This document shows positions 49,301 to 59,900 of a stretch of DNA of 64,000 nt, piece after piece. The first letter of the stretch is position 1. Each line of letters opens with the position of its first letter. The DNA is from Paenibacillus kribbensis. Its GTDB lineage: Bacteria > Bacillota > Bacilli > Paenibacillales > Paenibacillaceae. Both the position numbers and the translations under genes were made by a program. Location: contig NZ_CP020028.1 in assembly GCF_002240415.1 (NCBI RefSeq), positions 1,327,501 to 1,391,500 on the forward strand, given 5' to 3'. Under the pieces are notes generated by a model that worked only from the letters and a program-made list of their open reading frames with translations, was not told the DNA's origin and did no database searches.

Positions 49301-50938
49301 AATATAGGTCATTTGGAATCAGCAGCGGGTATCGCAGGTCTAATCAAAATTATACTTTGCTTGAAGCACAAAAAGCTACTTAAAACACTACATTATAAGG
49401 AACAAAATCCATATATCAAACTGGAAAATAGTCCGTTCTATATTGTAGAAAGCACGAAGAAATGGGAAAAGACGGGATATGATATTCCTCGACGTGCAGG
49501 CGTAAGTTCCTTTGGTTTTGGTGGGGTAAATGCTCATGTTGTTGTAGAGGAATATGAACATGACTATGGTTCCAAACCAAATGAACCACACATTTTCTTG
49601 TTTTCAGCCAAGAACAAAGACATACTTTGTCACTATATTGAGGAAATTCGTACATTTTTATTAAAACCTGAGGCCAATATGAGTGACATCGCTTTTACGC
49701 TTCAAATCGGCAGAGAAGCTATGGAGGAAAGACTGGCTGTGGTTGCATCAAGCATCGGGGAGTTGGTAGGGAAACTAGATCTGTATCTTCAAGCGAAAAG
49801 CAATATAGAAAATGTTCACACGGGAAATGTAAAGTTAAGTAATTCCACTTTACAGGTTTTGATGGGGGGAGAAGAGGGAGCTGCGTTTATGAACCTGCTC
49901 CTGAGCAATAAGAAGTTGGAAAAGCTTGCTCAATTATGGGTGAAAGGCCTGGATATAGAGTGGACATTATTGAACGATCATACCAGACCACAGCGAGTAT
50001 CGCTTCCTACGTATCCTTTTGAAAAACAACGATATTGGGTGCCAGCCACAAAAACCGAAGAAATTACAAAAGAAGAGCGCGTATCCCGTCTACATCCATT
50101 ACTGCATGAAAATACTTCAATCTTATCGGAGCAGCGGTTTTGCACAGCTTTTACCGGGCAGGAATTTTATGTGAAGGAAGAACAGGGGGCCGATTATAAG
50201 ATTGTTCCCGCAGAGGTCTTGGTAGAAATGGCAAGAGCGGCAATAAAATGGTCAATCGAAACCCAACTGATAGAGCATAAATATATTCGATTGAAAAATA
50301 TTGTTTGGGGAAGCCCCATTTTAATTCAAACAGAAGCTATTCAAGTAACCATTGCACTCTATGCCGAGGATCAGGATGAAATCAGCTTTGAAATTTATCA
50401 GGCCGGAAAGCAAGGACAAGAAGTGGAAATATATAGTCAAGGTTATGCCATTCTGAAAGATAGCATGGACCTTAATTATGTTGATTTGCAGGCTGCGCGT
50501 ATGAATTGCAATCAGCAACTGTTATTGTCTGTTGATCACCTGCCGGAAATTGAGGATATTTACGCAGGTGCGGATATGATCCTGGTAAGGCTGTCATTAC
50601 CACACAATATGTCTGAATCCACACAGTCATATGTGGTTCATCCTAATTTGATTCATGCAATTACCCAATTGTCTGCGATATGGCAGACTTACATGGAAAA
50701 TAAACGTTCCCATGCTGACATATCCTATTTTCCTGTATCCATAAAAGAACTTGATATCTATCATTCCTGCACGTCCAATATGTGGGTTAAGCTTCAATAT
50801 GTTCCCGGTAGGGGAAATGAGGATTGTATACCGTCACTGGATGTAGAAATGTGCGACGAGCAGGGGAAGGTATGCATACGTATCAGGGGGTTGGTAACGG
50901 TGTCAAACGAATATCCTGCTATTCAGATCGGATTCTGA
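46295..50938 (+). CDS. trans-AT PKS protein: KR-ACP-KS-DH(inactive)
   Basis: 1,547 aa from GTG 46295 (or GTG 46298), after GGGGG. An N-terminal docking helix pair (IDEILILIKEGKMTSEKGFE) precedes KR (about 265-480) with TGGLGGLG, intact Ser/Tyr/Asn in FSSIMSVIGNAGQCDYAYAN, and the Asp of the B-type LxD motif. ACP has GFDSIS (Ser567). KS (645-1085) is intact: Cys824 in IDTACSSSLVAIH, EVHGSGTSLGDPIE, NIGH. The C-terminal dehydratase fold (about 1255-1545, LHPLLHENTSILSEQRF) lacks both catalytic residues: the HxxxGxxxxP His is Glu1296 (VKEEQGADYKIVP) and the downstream Asp is His1454 (HPNLIHAITQ). The KS module is completed by the KR-ACP on the next protein. Confidence 0.92.
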   Translation: MVSDDQFTIDEILILIKEGKMTSEKGFEQIRKIRKSTSSLKSAEQATTYYQPRWRECLPNSDGGVPERVIVFGTDFGLWNGLKKRGIKAVLVQPGDAYRSVQGDVYEIDPLNPKHYEMLFSTIKQNQQTAEALIHAWSDQRFVSEKEELQAQLKRGIYSLFYLSKALMRETLPGKCKLLYVYQGSGQPQNAAVSGFARTLQKENPALIYATVELSESAEASLDQLLSEFSVDDEEVEIRYQPQKRFVRYMSLVNELDTSSISLREKGTYVITGGLGGLGSIFAGYLASKYKARLVIVGRSPLTSEHEQKIKQWERCGASILYVQANISLREQCITMIAKAKERFGHIHGVIHAAGVLRDAYILRKSIDQIEEVLAAKLYGTVWLDETTRHENLDFFLMFSSIMSVIGNAGQCDYAYANAFMDYYAHRHTSILQMEGRRGKFLSINWPLWKEGGMTVDAPTLAFMENTMGILPISTEEGIRAFEDALHMPGAQMIVLKENPSKKIKLFDSTSSIKEKVTAQGQLSESDEQMIYHGLCEDIRMITSEVLFVDKDTIEMDTDYSEYGFDSISTTDFINRVNQKFHLELTPPVFYEFVNMGSFVSYLKDNYAERMASLYAANSSTSLFRSAESVKEAVVEAAAIPSNIPAQAFENTTEPIAVIGVACKMPQSDNLNEFWLNLESEKDLITEIPPDRWNWGEYDGDPTKEMGKTNIRWGGFMKDIDAFDAFFFGISPREAELMDPRQRIFLETVWKVIEDAGYKASVLSGSRTGIFVGAGSSDYDDLLKEHKIEMQAHTPTGLFNSILSNRISYLLNFHGPSEPIDTACSSSLVAIHRAVESLRSGECEVAIAGGVNVLASPNLYIALAKAGMLSEDGRCKTFDKKANGYVRGEGSAAVMLKPLSQARQDGDHIYAVIRGTAVNHGGRANSLTAPNPNAQADLIVDAWTKSRVDPSTVSYIEVHGSGTSLGDPIEINGLKKAFDELYNAWGRQQADKTHCGIGTVKTNIGHLESAAGIAGLIKIILCLKHKKLLKTLHYKEQNPYIKLENSPFYIVESTKKWEKTGYDIPRRAGVSSFGFGGVNAHVVVEEYEHDYGSKPNEPHIFLFSAKNKDILCHYIEEIRTFLLKPEANMSDIAFTLQIGREAMEERLAVVASSIGELVGKLDLYLQAKSNIENVHTGNVKLSNSTLQVLMGGEEGAAFMNLLLSNKKLEKLAQLWVKGLDIEWTLLNDHTRPQRVSLPTYPFEKQRYWVPATKTEEITKEERVSRLHPLLHENTSILSEQRFCTAFTGQEFYVKEEQGADYKIVPAEVLVEMARAAIKWSIETQLIEHKYIRLKNIVWGSPILIQTEAIQVTIALYAEDQDEISFEIYQAGKQGQEVEIYSQGYAILKDSMDLNYVDLQAARMNCNQQLLLSVDHLPEIEDIYAGADMILVRLSLPHNMSESTQSYVVHPNLIHAITQLSAIWQTYMENKRSHADISYFPVSIKELDIYHSCTSNMWVKLQYVPGRGNEDCIPSLDVEMCDEQGKVCIRIRGLVTVSNEYPAIQIGF

Positions 50939-50980
50939 TTATGTTTGTGGAAGAATTCAATTATAGAAGGAGTTTTGGCC

Positions 50981-53900
50981 ATGACAAGTACAATGATGCT
51001 TGAGCCGAGATGGAAAGAACAGGCTATCACAGAGAACAGAACAGTGTCAGTACATTCTCGGCATGTTGTCATGCTTTGTGAGATGAATCCAGCTATGTGT
51101 CAGCTCATAGATATTCAGCTTAACGGAACAACCTGTATTTCTCTACAGTCCGAACACACTTCCGTGGAAGAGCGATATGAGGCTTACACAGTTCAGGTAT
51201 TTAAAACTATCCAGCAGTTAATTCAAGACCGAACCTATCAGGATATCCTAGTTCAAATTATAGTTAGCCGTGGAGGTGAAGGCAGGCTTTTTACAGGGCT
51301 TGCCGGGATATTGAAAACGGCGCAGCTTGAATATCCCAAACTATCTGGGCAACTGATTGAAGTGGATGCAAATGAAGACGAGGGCCGTTTGATCCAAAAA
51401 CTTGTAGAAAATAAGAATAATCCGTCAGATAGTCATATTCGTTATATCAATGGGAAAAGGCAGGTTATGCATTGGGAATTTATATTAGAGGACGAAGGTA
51501 TCCAAGATTGGTTGGAACAGGCTACACCATGGCGTGATGGTGGTCTGTATTTAGTGACAGGAGGTACTGGAGGGTTAGGAAAGATTTTTGCCAGAGAGAT
51601 TGCGGAGAATACTCAATCTTCCACTATCATTCTTATGGGTCGTTCTCCCCTGGATGAGCATAAGGAGAAGTGGATAAGTGAGCTTCAGAAGTTAGGGGCA
51701 CATGTTATTTATAAAAGCCAGGATTTGAATGACAAAGAGGGAGTAGTTGAATTCATAAATACCATAGAGAGAGAGCACGGTCATGTTAACGGTATTATTC
51801 ATAGTGCCGGGATTATTCAAGATCATTACATTGTTAATAAAAGTTCAGAAGAGTTCAGAGCTGTCCTTGCGCCCAAAGTGTCAGGATTATTGTGTTTGGA
51901 CGAGGCGACCAAAGGTATGCAATTGGACTTTATTATCTTGTTTTCATCAGTGGCTGGTGCGCTTGGAAATCCTGGTCAGGTCGACTATGCTGCAGCAAAT
52001 GCATTTCTGGACGCCTATGCAGGCTACCGGAATGATTTGCGGGAGCTTGGATTTCGGCATGGTCGGACGCTATCCATAAACTGGCCACTGTGGAGAGAAG
52101 GCGGTATGCAGATTGATGAATCCATTGCCAAAATATTGGAAGATCGTACGGGGATGCACCCTATTTCAACAGAGACAGGCATTCGAGCTTTCTATAAGGC
52201 ATTCAGTCTGGATCGGGAACAAATAATGTTGGTCAAAGGGGATCGGTTAAAAATAGGTGATTATTTGAAAAAGGGTATTAATGAGCAGACTGCAGTTGCG
52301 GTTATAAAACGACCAGTGGAAGTAGACTATGAACAGCTAATGGAAAAAACAGTGTCTAAGCTCAAGTCGTTGCTTGCAGAGGAAATAAAATGGGATGAAG
52401 AACGCATTGATATTTTTGAACCATTAGAAAGTTACGGTATTGATTCTATACTCATCTTACAGCTAAATCAGAAGCTGGAGCGTATTTTCGGGGAATGCTC
52501 AAAAACTATCTTTTATGAATGTAGGACTTTACAAGAATTAGCCCTTTATTTCATTTCTAATTTTCAGGAAGCTTGTATACGGTGGACAGGATTGACTTCC
52601 TCATACGCAGCTCCTGATGAATCCTTGAAAACAGCAAAAGATGTCCGGCAGAGAGGAACGATGCTGGTGCCACGTCATGGAGCTAAGCGAAAATCCCGAA
52701 TTGAAATTCCATCGTCAACTGAAAAAGAGGCGGACCCAATTGCCATTATCGGTATAAGCGGTCATTATCCTCAAGCAGATCATCTACAAGAATTCTGGTC
52801 CAATTTAGTAAGTGGAAAAGACTGTATAACAGAACTGGATGAGGAACGATGGGAGCTGGACTCTTTTTATCATCCGGATCGTGAAGAAGCAATTCTTCAA
52901 AATAAGAGCTATAGCAAGTGGGGGGGATTTGTTCGAGGATTTGCTGATTTTGATCCTTTGTTTTTTAATATCTCTCCTCGGGAAGCTATGAGCATGGACC
53001 CACAGGAGCGCTTGTTTATACAAGCTTGTTGGGAAGCATTGGAGGATGCAGCTTATACACGCGAGCAGTTGAAGATACGTCACCAAGGAAGAGTGGGGGT
53101 ATTTGCGGGAATTACCAAAACAGGATTTAATCTGTATGGGCCGGATATGTGGAGTCAGGGAGAGACTTTGTTTCCGCATACATCATTCAGTTCGTTAGCG
53201 AACCGGGTGTCTTATCTGTTGAATTTGAATGGACCTAGCATGCCGATTGATACAATGTGTTCATCATCTTTGACAGCTATACATGAAGCTTGTGAGCACC
53301 TTCGTCATGGTCAATGTGAAGTAGCCATCGCAGGAGCTGTTAATCTATACCTGCATCCTTCTAGCTATGTACAGCTATGCGGACAGCACATGCTGTCGGT
53401 GGATGGGAAGTGTAAAAGCTTCGGGCAGGATGCTAACGGTTTTGTCCCCGGGGAGGGAGTGGGCGTATTTATATTAAAGCCATTGTCCAGAGCGACAGCA
53501 GATAAAGATCATATTTATGGCTGTATCCGTGGAACTAGTATAAATCACGGCGGTAAAACGAGTGGATATACGGTTCCTAATCCATCTGCTCAAGCAGAAC
53601 TTATTCGGACTGCTATGGATAGAGCAGGTATAGACGCTCGGGCTATCAGTTATATCGAAGCTCATGGAACTGGAACTCTCCTGGGAGATCCTATTGAAAT
53701 TACCGGTCTTACGCAAGCGTTTAGGGCATCTACAAAGCAATCACAATTTTGTGCAATCGGCTCGGTTAAAAGTAATATTGGACACTTGGAAGCGGCTGCT
53801 GGTATGGCGGGCATGACTAAAATAATTTTACAAATGAAACATCAAAAAATTGTACCCACTTTACATGTGAAACAATTGAACTCCAACATTCCTTTTTCAG

Positions 53901-56900
53901 ATACTCCATTTGTGGTTCAAAGGCAATTATCGGATTGGAACCGACCTATGGTGGAGATGGATGGGGAGCGAAAGGAATATCCCAGAATCGCTGGTATCTC
54001 CTCTTTTGGAGCGGGTGGAGCCAATGCACATGTAATTATGGAGGAATATACGGAACCTGTTGAATCTATAGCTTCATTTGATGTGAACTCAGGTGAAAAA
54101 GCCATCGTTGTATTATCAGCAAAAAATGAAGACAGGCTGTTTGAAAAGGTACATCAGCTGCTGGCCTTCATAGAAGAAGGGCAAATTCAAGATGATCATT
54201 TACGGAACGTGGCCTATACCCTTCAAGTAGGTAGAGAGGCTATGGAGGAACGTTTGGGATTGATGGTGGATTCTGTCAAGGAACTGGAAGAAAAACTCAA
54301 GTTGTTTTATGAGAAAAAAGGAGATTTTAAGGATATTTATAGGGGGAGAAGCAAGCGTAATAAAGAATCGATGATGCTGCTATTAGCAGATGAGGATATG
54401 AAGAAAGCGGTATCGGCATGGATTCAGAAGAAAAAGTACACCAAACTTCTGGATCTTTGGGTAAAGGGAGTAGATATCGATTGGACTCAAATATATGAAG
54501 CGGATATTCCTAAAAGAATGAGCCTCCCGGTATATCCATTTGCCAAGGAGCGGTACTGGATATCCGAAAGGTCCCGAGCTGGCATTAAAGACAGCGTATA
54601 TTCTTCAGTAGCAGGATCGGCCTATATTCATCCGTTGCTTCATCGCAATACATCAGATTTAACTGAGCAAAGGTACAGCTCGACATTTACGGGCGAGGAA
54701 TTCTTTTTGACTGATCACCGGATCAGAGGACATAAAGTCCTTCCGGGTGTAGCACATTTGGAAATGGCAAGAAAAGCCGCAGAGTTGGCGACAAACATGT
54801 CTTCAGCAGATCCGCTTACCATCAAATTAAAAAATGTGGTATGGGCCAGTCCGGTGATGGTAGATACGCTGCCTGTTGAAGTACATATCGGATTATACAT
54901 GGAGGATGGAGGAGAGATTGGTTATACCATCTACAGAAAGTCTGAGGATGGCTCGGAAAATTTTGTAAACAGCCAGGGCCGAATCGAAATATGCGAGAAC
55001 ATCAAAACACAATCACTGGATATCTCAAGTCTGCAAGCAGCCTGTAATCAAACTAGTATGACGGGGGCCGCTTGTTATGAAGCATTTGAAAAAATGGGTT
55101 ATTCTTACGGTGAAGGACATCGAGGAATTGAAGTACTCTATGCTGGGACAGATCAGGTTCTAGCGAAACTGCGTCTGCCATGGGTGACGAGTGATTCAGG
55201 GAAGGCATATGTTCTGCATCCAGGTGTGGTCGATTCAGCATTGCAGGCAACCATCGGATTGCTTAGTCAGCGACAGACAGGGAACAATCCACTTTTGCCG
55301 TTTGCCTTACAAGAAATTCTTATCTTACAGTCCTGCACTTCTACCATGTGGGCGTGTATTCGTTACAGTGAAGGATATGATGCAGGAAGCTCATTGTTAA
55401 GAGTGGATGTCGATATCTGCGATGATGCGGGGAATATCTGCATTCGAATGAATGGACTTACTTCAAGAATTTTAAAGGAAGAAGTGGCGGATAAGCCCGA
55501 TAGTTCTACATTAATACTGTCACCTGTATGGAAACAGCAAACCATTGAACAAGCAGTCCTAACTACGGAATGCACCAAGCATGTAGTCTTGCTTTGTGAA
55601 CCTGATGAAAGATGGATAGGACCAATACGAAAAGGACTTCGCGATGTGGTGTGTGTCTCCCTGCTTTCCAAGGCCATACATGCGGTAGATAGATATCAGG
55701 ATTATGCATTACAGGCATTGGGAGAAGTACAAAAAATTATTCGAGATCAGGCCAATGGACAGGTGCTAGTGCAGATTGTAGCCTTCAATCCGCTAGAACG
55801 TTATATGTTCACTGGCCTATTAGGCTTGCTCAAAACCGCGCAAATTGAAAGCAGCAAAATTATAGGACAAATGCTGGAGATTAATGCAGTTGAAACGGCG
55901 GATCAACTTATTAGAATGATTACAGAAAACGCTCAATGCTCACCGGGTCTGCATGTTCGTTACCATGAGGAAAGACGTTGGGTCTCGGAGTGGGAGGAAA
56001 TTAGTAGACAGTCCGAGACCATGAAGCCTTGGAAGGATAATGGAATATATCTGATTACCGGTGGTGCAGGGGGATTGGGACTTATTTTTTGCGAAGAAAT
56101 GGTAAGAAATTCTCGCTGTCCTACTGTGATTCTCGCTGGGAGATCTCCACTGAATGAACTTGTGAAGTCCAAACTAACTGATTTTGCAGCATCCGGGGCT
56201 AGAGTTTTATACAAAAGGACAGATATTACAGATCGTCAAGCAGTCCGTGTGTTGATGGAAAGCATTAAAGAGGAGTTTGGGGCTTTAAATGGTATTATCC
56301 ACAGTGCAGGTGTGATCTACGACAGTTTCATTTTGAACAAGCAGGCGGAAGAAGTAAAGAAGGTAATGGCTCCCAAGGTTGCTGGCACATTGTATTTGGA
56401 TGAAGAAAGCCAAGAGTTTGATTTAGACTTTTTTGTTCTGTTTTCATCTGCTGCCGGGATTTTGGGGAATGCTGGACAATCTGATTATGCGATGGCCAAT
56501 TTGTTTATGGACAGCTACGCTGAATATCGGACCGAATTGGAGGCTTCTTGTCAGCGAAAAGGACAAACTTTGGTAATAGATTGGCCCCTTTGGAGGGACG
56601 GAGGTATGCGTATGGATACGGATACCGAGAAGTTCATGCTACAAAATACTGGCATGCAGCCAATTAGCATTCAAACCGGATTGGATATTTTTTATCAGGC
56701 CATGTCCTCAGCGAGAAAACAGATTATGGGCATATATGGTCAGGATTCGCGAATGAGGGATAAACTGCTTACCTTAAAAAAGGCGAAGACCAAGCCGATT
56801 CAACCACTTTCGACAGCTGCTGATAGTACGGAAAAACTGCTGCATAAGGTGCTTATGATTTTGGCGGAAGTGATATCCAACGTTTTGGATGTGAATGCTA

Positions 56901-59900
56901 ATGATATTGATGATGATGCTGAATGGGGAGAATACGGATTTGACTCTATTTCATTAACTCAACTGGCTAATCGTCTTAATCAGGCTTATGAGTTGGATAT
57001 AACGCCGGCTCTATTTTTTGAATATTCAGGAATTCGGGAATTTGCGAAGTATCTGTTATTAGAGCACCGTGACTTTTTCAATTGGCAGGCGCCAGAGCAA
57101 CTGGGGCATGGAGAAGTATTGCCAGAACCATCGGAAACGAAAAATGGCTTAGGAGCTTGGAAATGGGAAGAAACAGCAAGCCTTCATTCCAGACATATGA
57201 ACTCCAGATTTGTTGCTCCTGTCCTACAAGAACATACAGTTCTGGAACCGGTGGCTATCATCGGAATAAGTGGGATTTTCCCTATGGCAAAAAATGTAGA
57301 TGAATTGTGGCAAAATCTTGTCCAAGGCAAAGACTGTATTACTACAGTTCCTCGTGAACGTGGGGAATGGGGGACCTGTGATCCGGATTCGAATGCGGAG
57401 GTGCCGTGGGGTGGTTTTATAAGTGGAGTGGATGAATTTGATGCTCTGTTCTTTGGGATTACTCCCCGAGAAGCCGAATTGATGGATCCTCAGCAGCGTT
57501 TGCTAATGACTTATGTTTGGAAAGTTTTGGAAGATGCCGGATATTCGGCTAGAGCGATATCAGGAACCGGGATGGGATTGTTTGTAGGAACCGGAAGAAC
57601 TGGCTACAGTGAGTTGCTTACCAAGTCCGGTACAGTCGTCGAAGGATACTCATCTACAGGGAAGGTGCCCTCCGTAGGACCGAACAGAATGAGTTATTTT
57701 CTTGATATTCACGGTCCTAGTGAGCCTATTGAAACTGCTTGTTCCAGTTCTCTGATTGCAGTTCACAGAGCAGTTCAGGCGATCAGAAATGGGGATTGCG
57801 AAACGGCTGTCGCAGGCGGCGTTAATACGCTGCTTAGTCCGGAAGATTATAAAAGCTTCCATAAAGCGGGAATGCTCAGCAAGGATGGAAGATGTAAAAC
57901 CTTTTCGGACCAAGCGAATGGCTACGTCAGAAGTGAAGGAGTTGGTATGGTGCTCCTCAAAAAACTGAAGGATGCTGAACTGGATGGTGACCATATCTAT
58001 GCAGTTATAAGAGCAACGGGAGAAAATCATGGTGGCAGAGCCAACTCTTTGACCGCGCCTAATCCGAAATCACAGGCCAAATTATTAAAATCTGTATACC
58101 AAAGGGCCGGGATAAGACCTGATACAGTAGGTTATATCGAAGCTCACGGTAGCGGTACGCCGCTAGGAGATCCTATTGAAATCAATGCACTGAAGCAAGC
58201 CTTTCAAGAATTAAAGGATCAGGGTCACAACGGTAGTGACAAATCCGGTTATTGTGGATTGGGAACTGTGAAAACCAATATCGGACATTTGGAATTGGCG
58301 GCGGGCATCGTTGGTTTAATTAAAGTTGTGCTGCAAATGAAGCATCAAACGCTTGTGAAGAACCTGCATCTAGAAACTGTGAATCCATATATCGAATTGG
58401 AAGACAGCCCCTTCTACATCGTTCAGGAGACCTGTAAGTGGGAGCCGCTGTTGGATGATGAGGGGAAGGAGTTGCCAAGACGAGCAGGAGTTAGTTCCTT
58501 TGGTTTTGGAGGAGCGAATGCACATGTACTGGTGGAGGAATACATTCCGCAGGAGAACCGTATGGACCATTTCGGCGCTGCGCCACGCACCCCCGTGATG
58601 ATTGTTCTGTCAGGCAAGGATGAGCAGCGGCTGCAAGAGCAAGTGCTCCAATTGCTTGAGGCGATGGAGCAGGGAGATTACGGTGACGACGAGCTGGAGT
58701 CCATCGCCTATACCCTACAGGTCGGACGGGAAGCCATGGAAGAACGACTGGGACTAATCGTGGAATCCGTCTCGGATTTAGCAGCACAGCTGAGGGAATA
58801 TGCGGAGCATCAGAAAGCTGGCAGATGGTTTCGTGGAAATGTCAAGCGCTACAAGGAAACGATATCCGCCCTGGAGACAGATGAGGATATGCAGGAGACG
58901 ATCCGTCAGTGGATTTATAAAGGGAAATATGCCAAGCTGTTGGATTTATGGGTTAAGGGCTTGAGCATGAACTGGCAGGCGCTGTACGGAGAAAACCGGC
59001 CGCTCCGAATCAGCCTACCCACCTATCCATTTGCGCGGGATCGGTACTGGGTTCCGCAGGCGGAAGGGAAGGAAGCGACCGGGCGAAGCCGGGAGGATAC
59101 GGATTCTCGATTGCATCCGTTGCTGCACCGGAATATCTCGGTATTGTCGGAGCAGCGGTATGCTTCCACGTTTAGCGGTGAGGAATTTTTCCTGACGGAT
59201 CACAGAGTACAGGAACGTAAGATGCTGCCAGGGGTAGCCTATCTGGAAATGGCCCGAACAGCGGTGGAGCAGGCGCTGGAGGTGAAGCCAGGAGAGTGGC
59301 TTACGCTGCAATTGCAGCAAGTAACCTGGATGCAGCCCATCACAGTCGAAGAGCAGCCGGTGGAGGTAAGGCTCCGACTGATGGCGGGCGAGGAAGGTGA
59401 CATCGGTTATGAAATCTACAAGGGATCAACGGAAGATGTGGTGTACAGCCAAGGAACCGCTCGTGTGGTGACCAACGTGAAAAGCGTGCGGGAGGATATA
59501 GCGAAGCGGATTGCGGAGCACCGGGCTGCGGGTGCACAAGAGGTGCCGATTACCGCCTGTTACGAAGCGTTTGGGGCGATGGGGATTGAATATGGAGCAG
59601 GCCAGCGCTCGCTGGAAAGCGTACAGGCTGGAGCGGGTCAGGTATGGGCGAGAGTGTCGTTGCCTCCTAGTGTGTCGGCAACAGCCCACGATTACGTGCT
59701 TCATCCCAGCTTGATGGATGGGGCGTTGCAGGCGGTCATTGGGCTGACCCTACTGGCGCCGCAAGAAAACACAGCGGGCGCTCCAGCCCTGCCATTTAGC
59801 CTGCGGGAGCTGACCGTGTACGGTCCGTGTACGAGCCAGATGTGGGTACACATAAGCGAAGAAGGGGAACGAGTAGAGGAAGAGCGGGTGCAAAAGCGGA

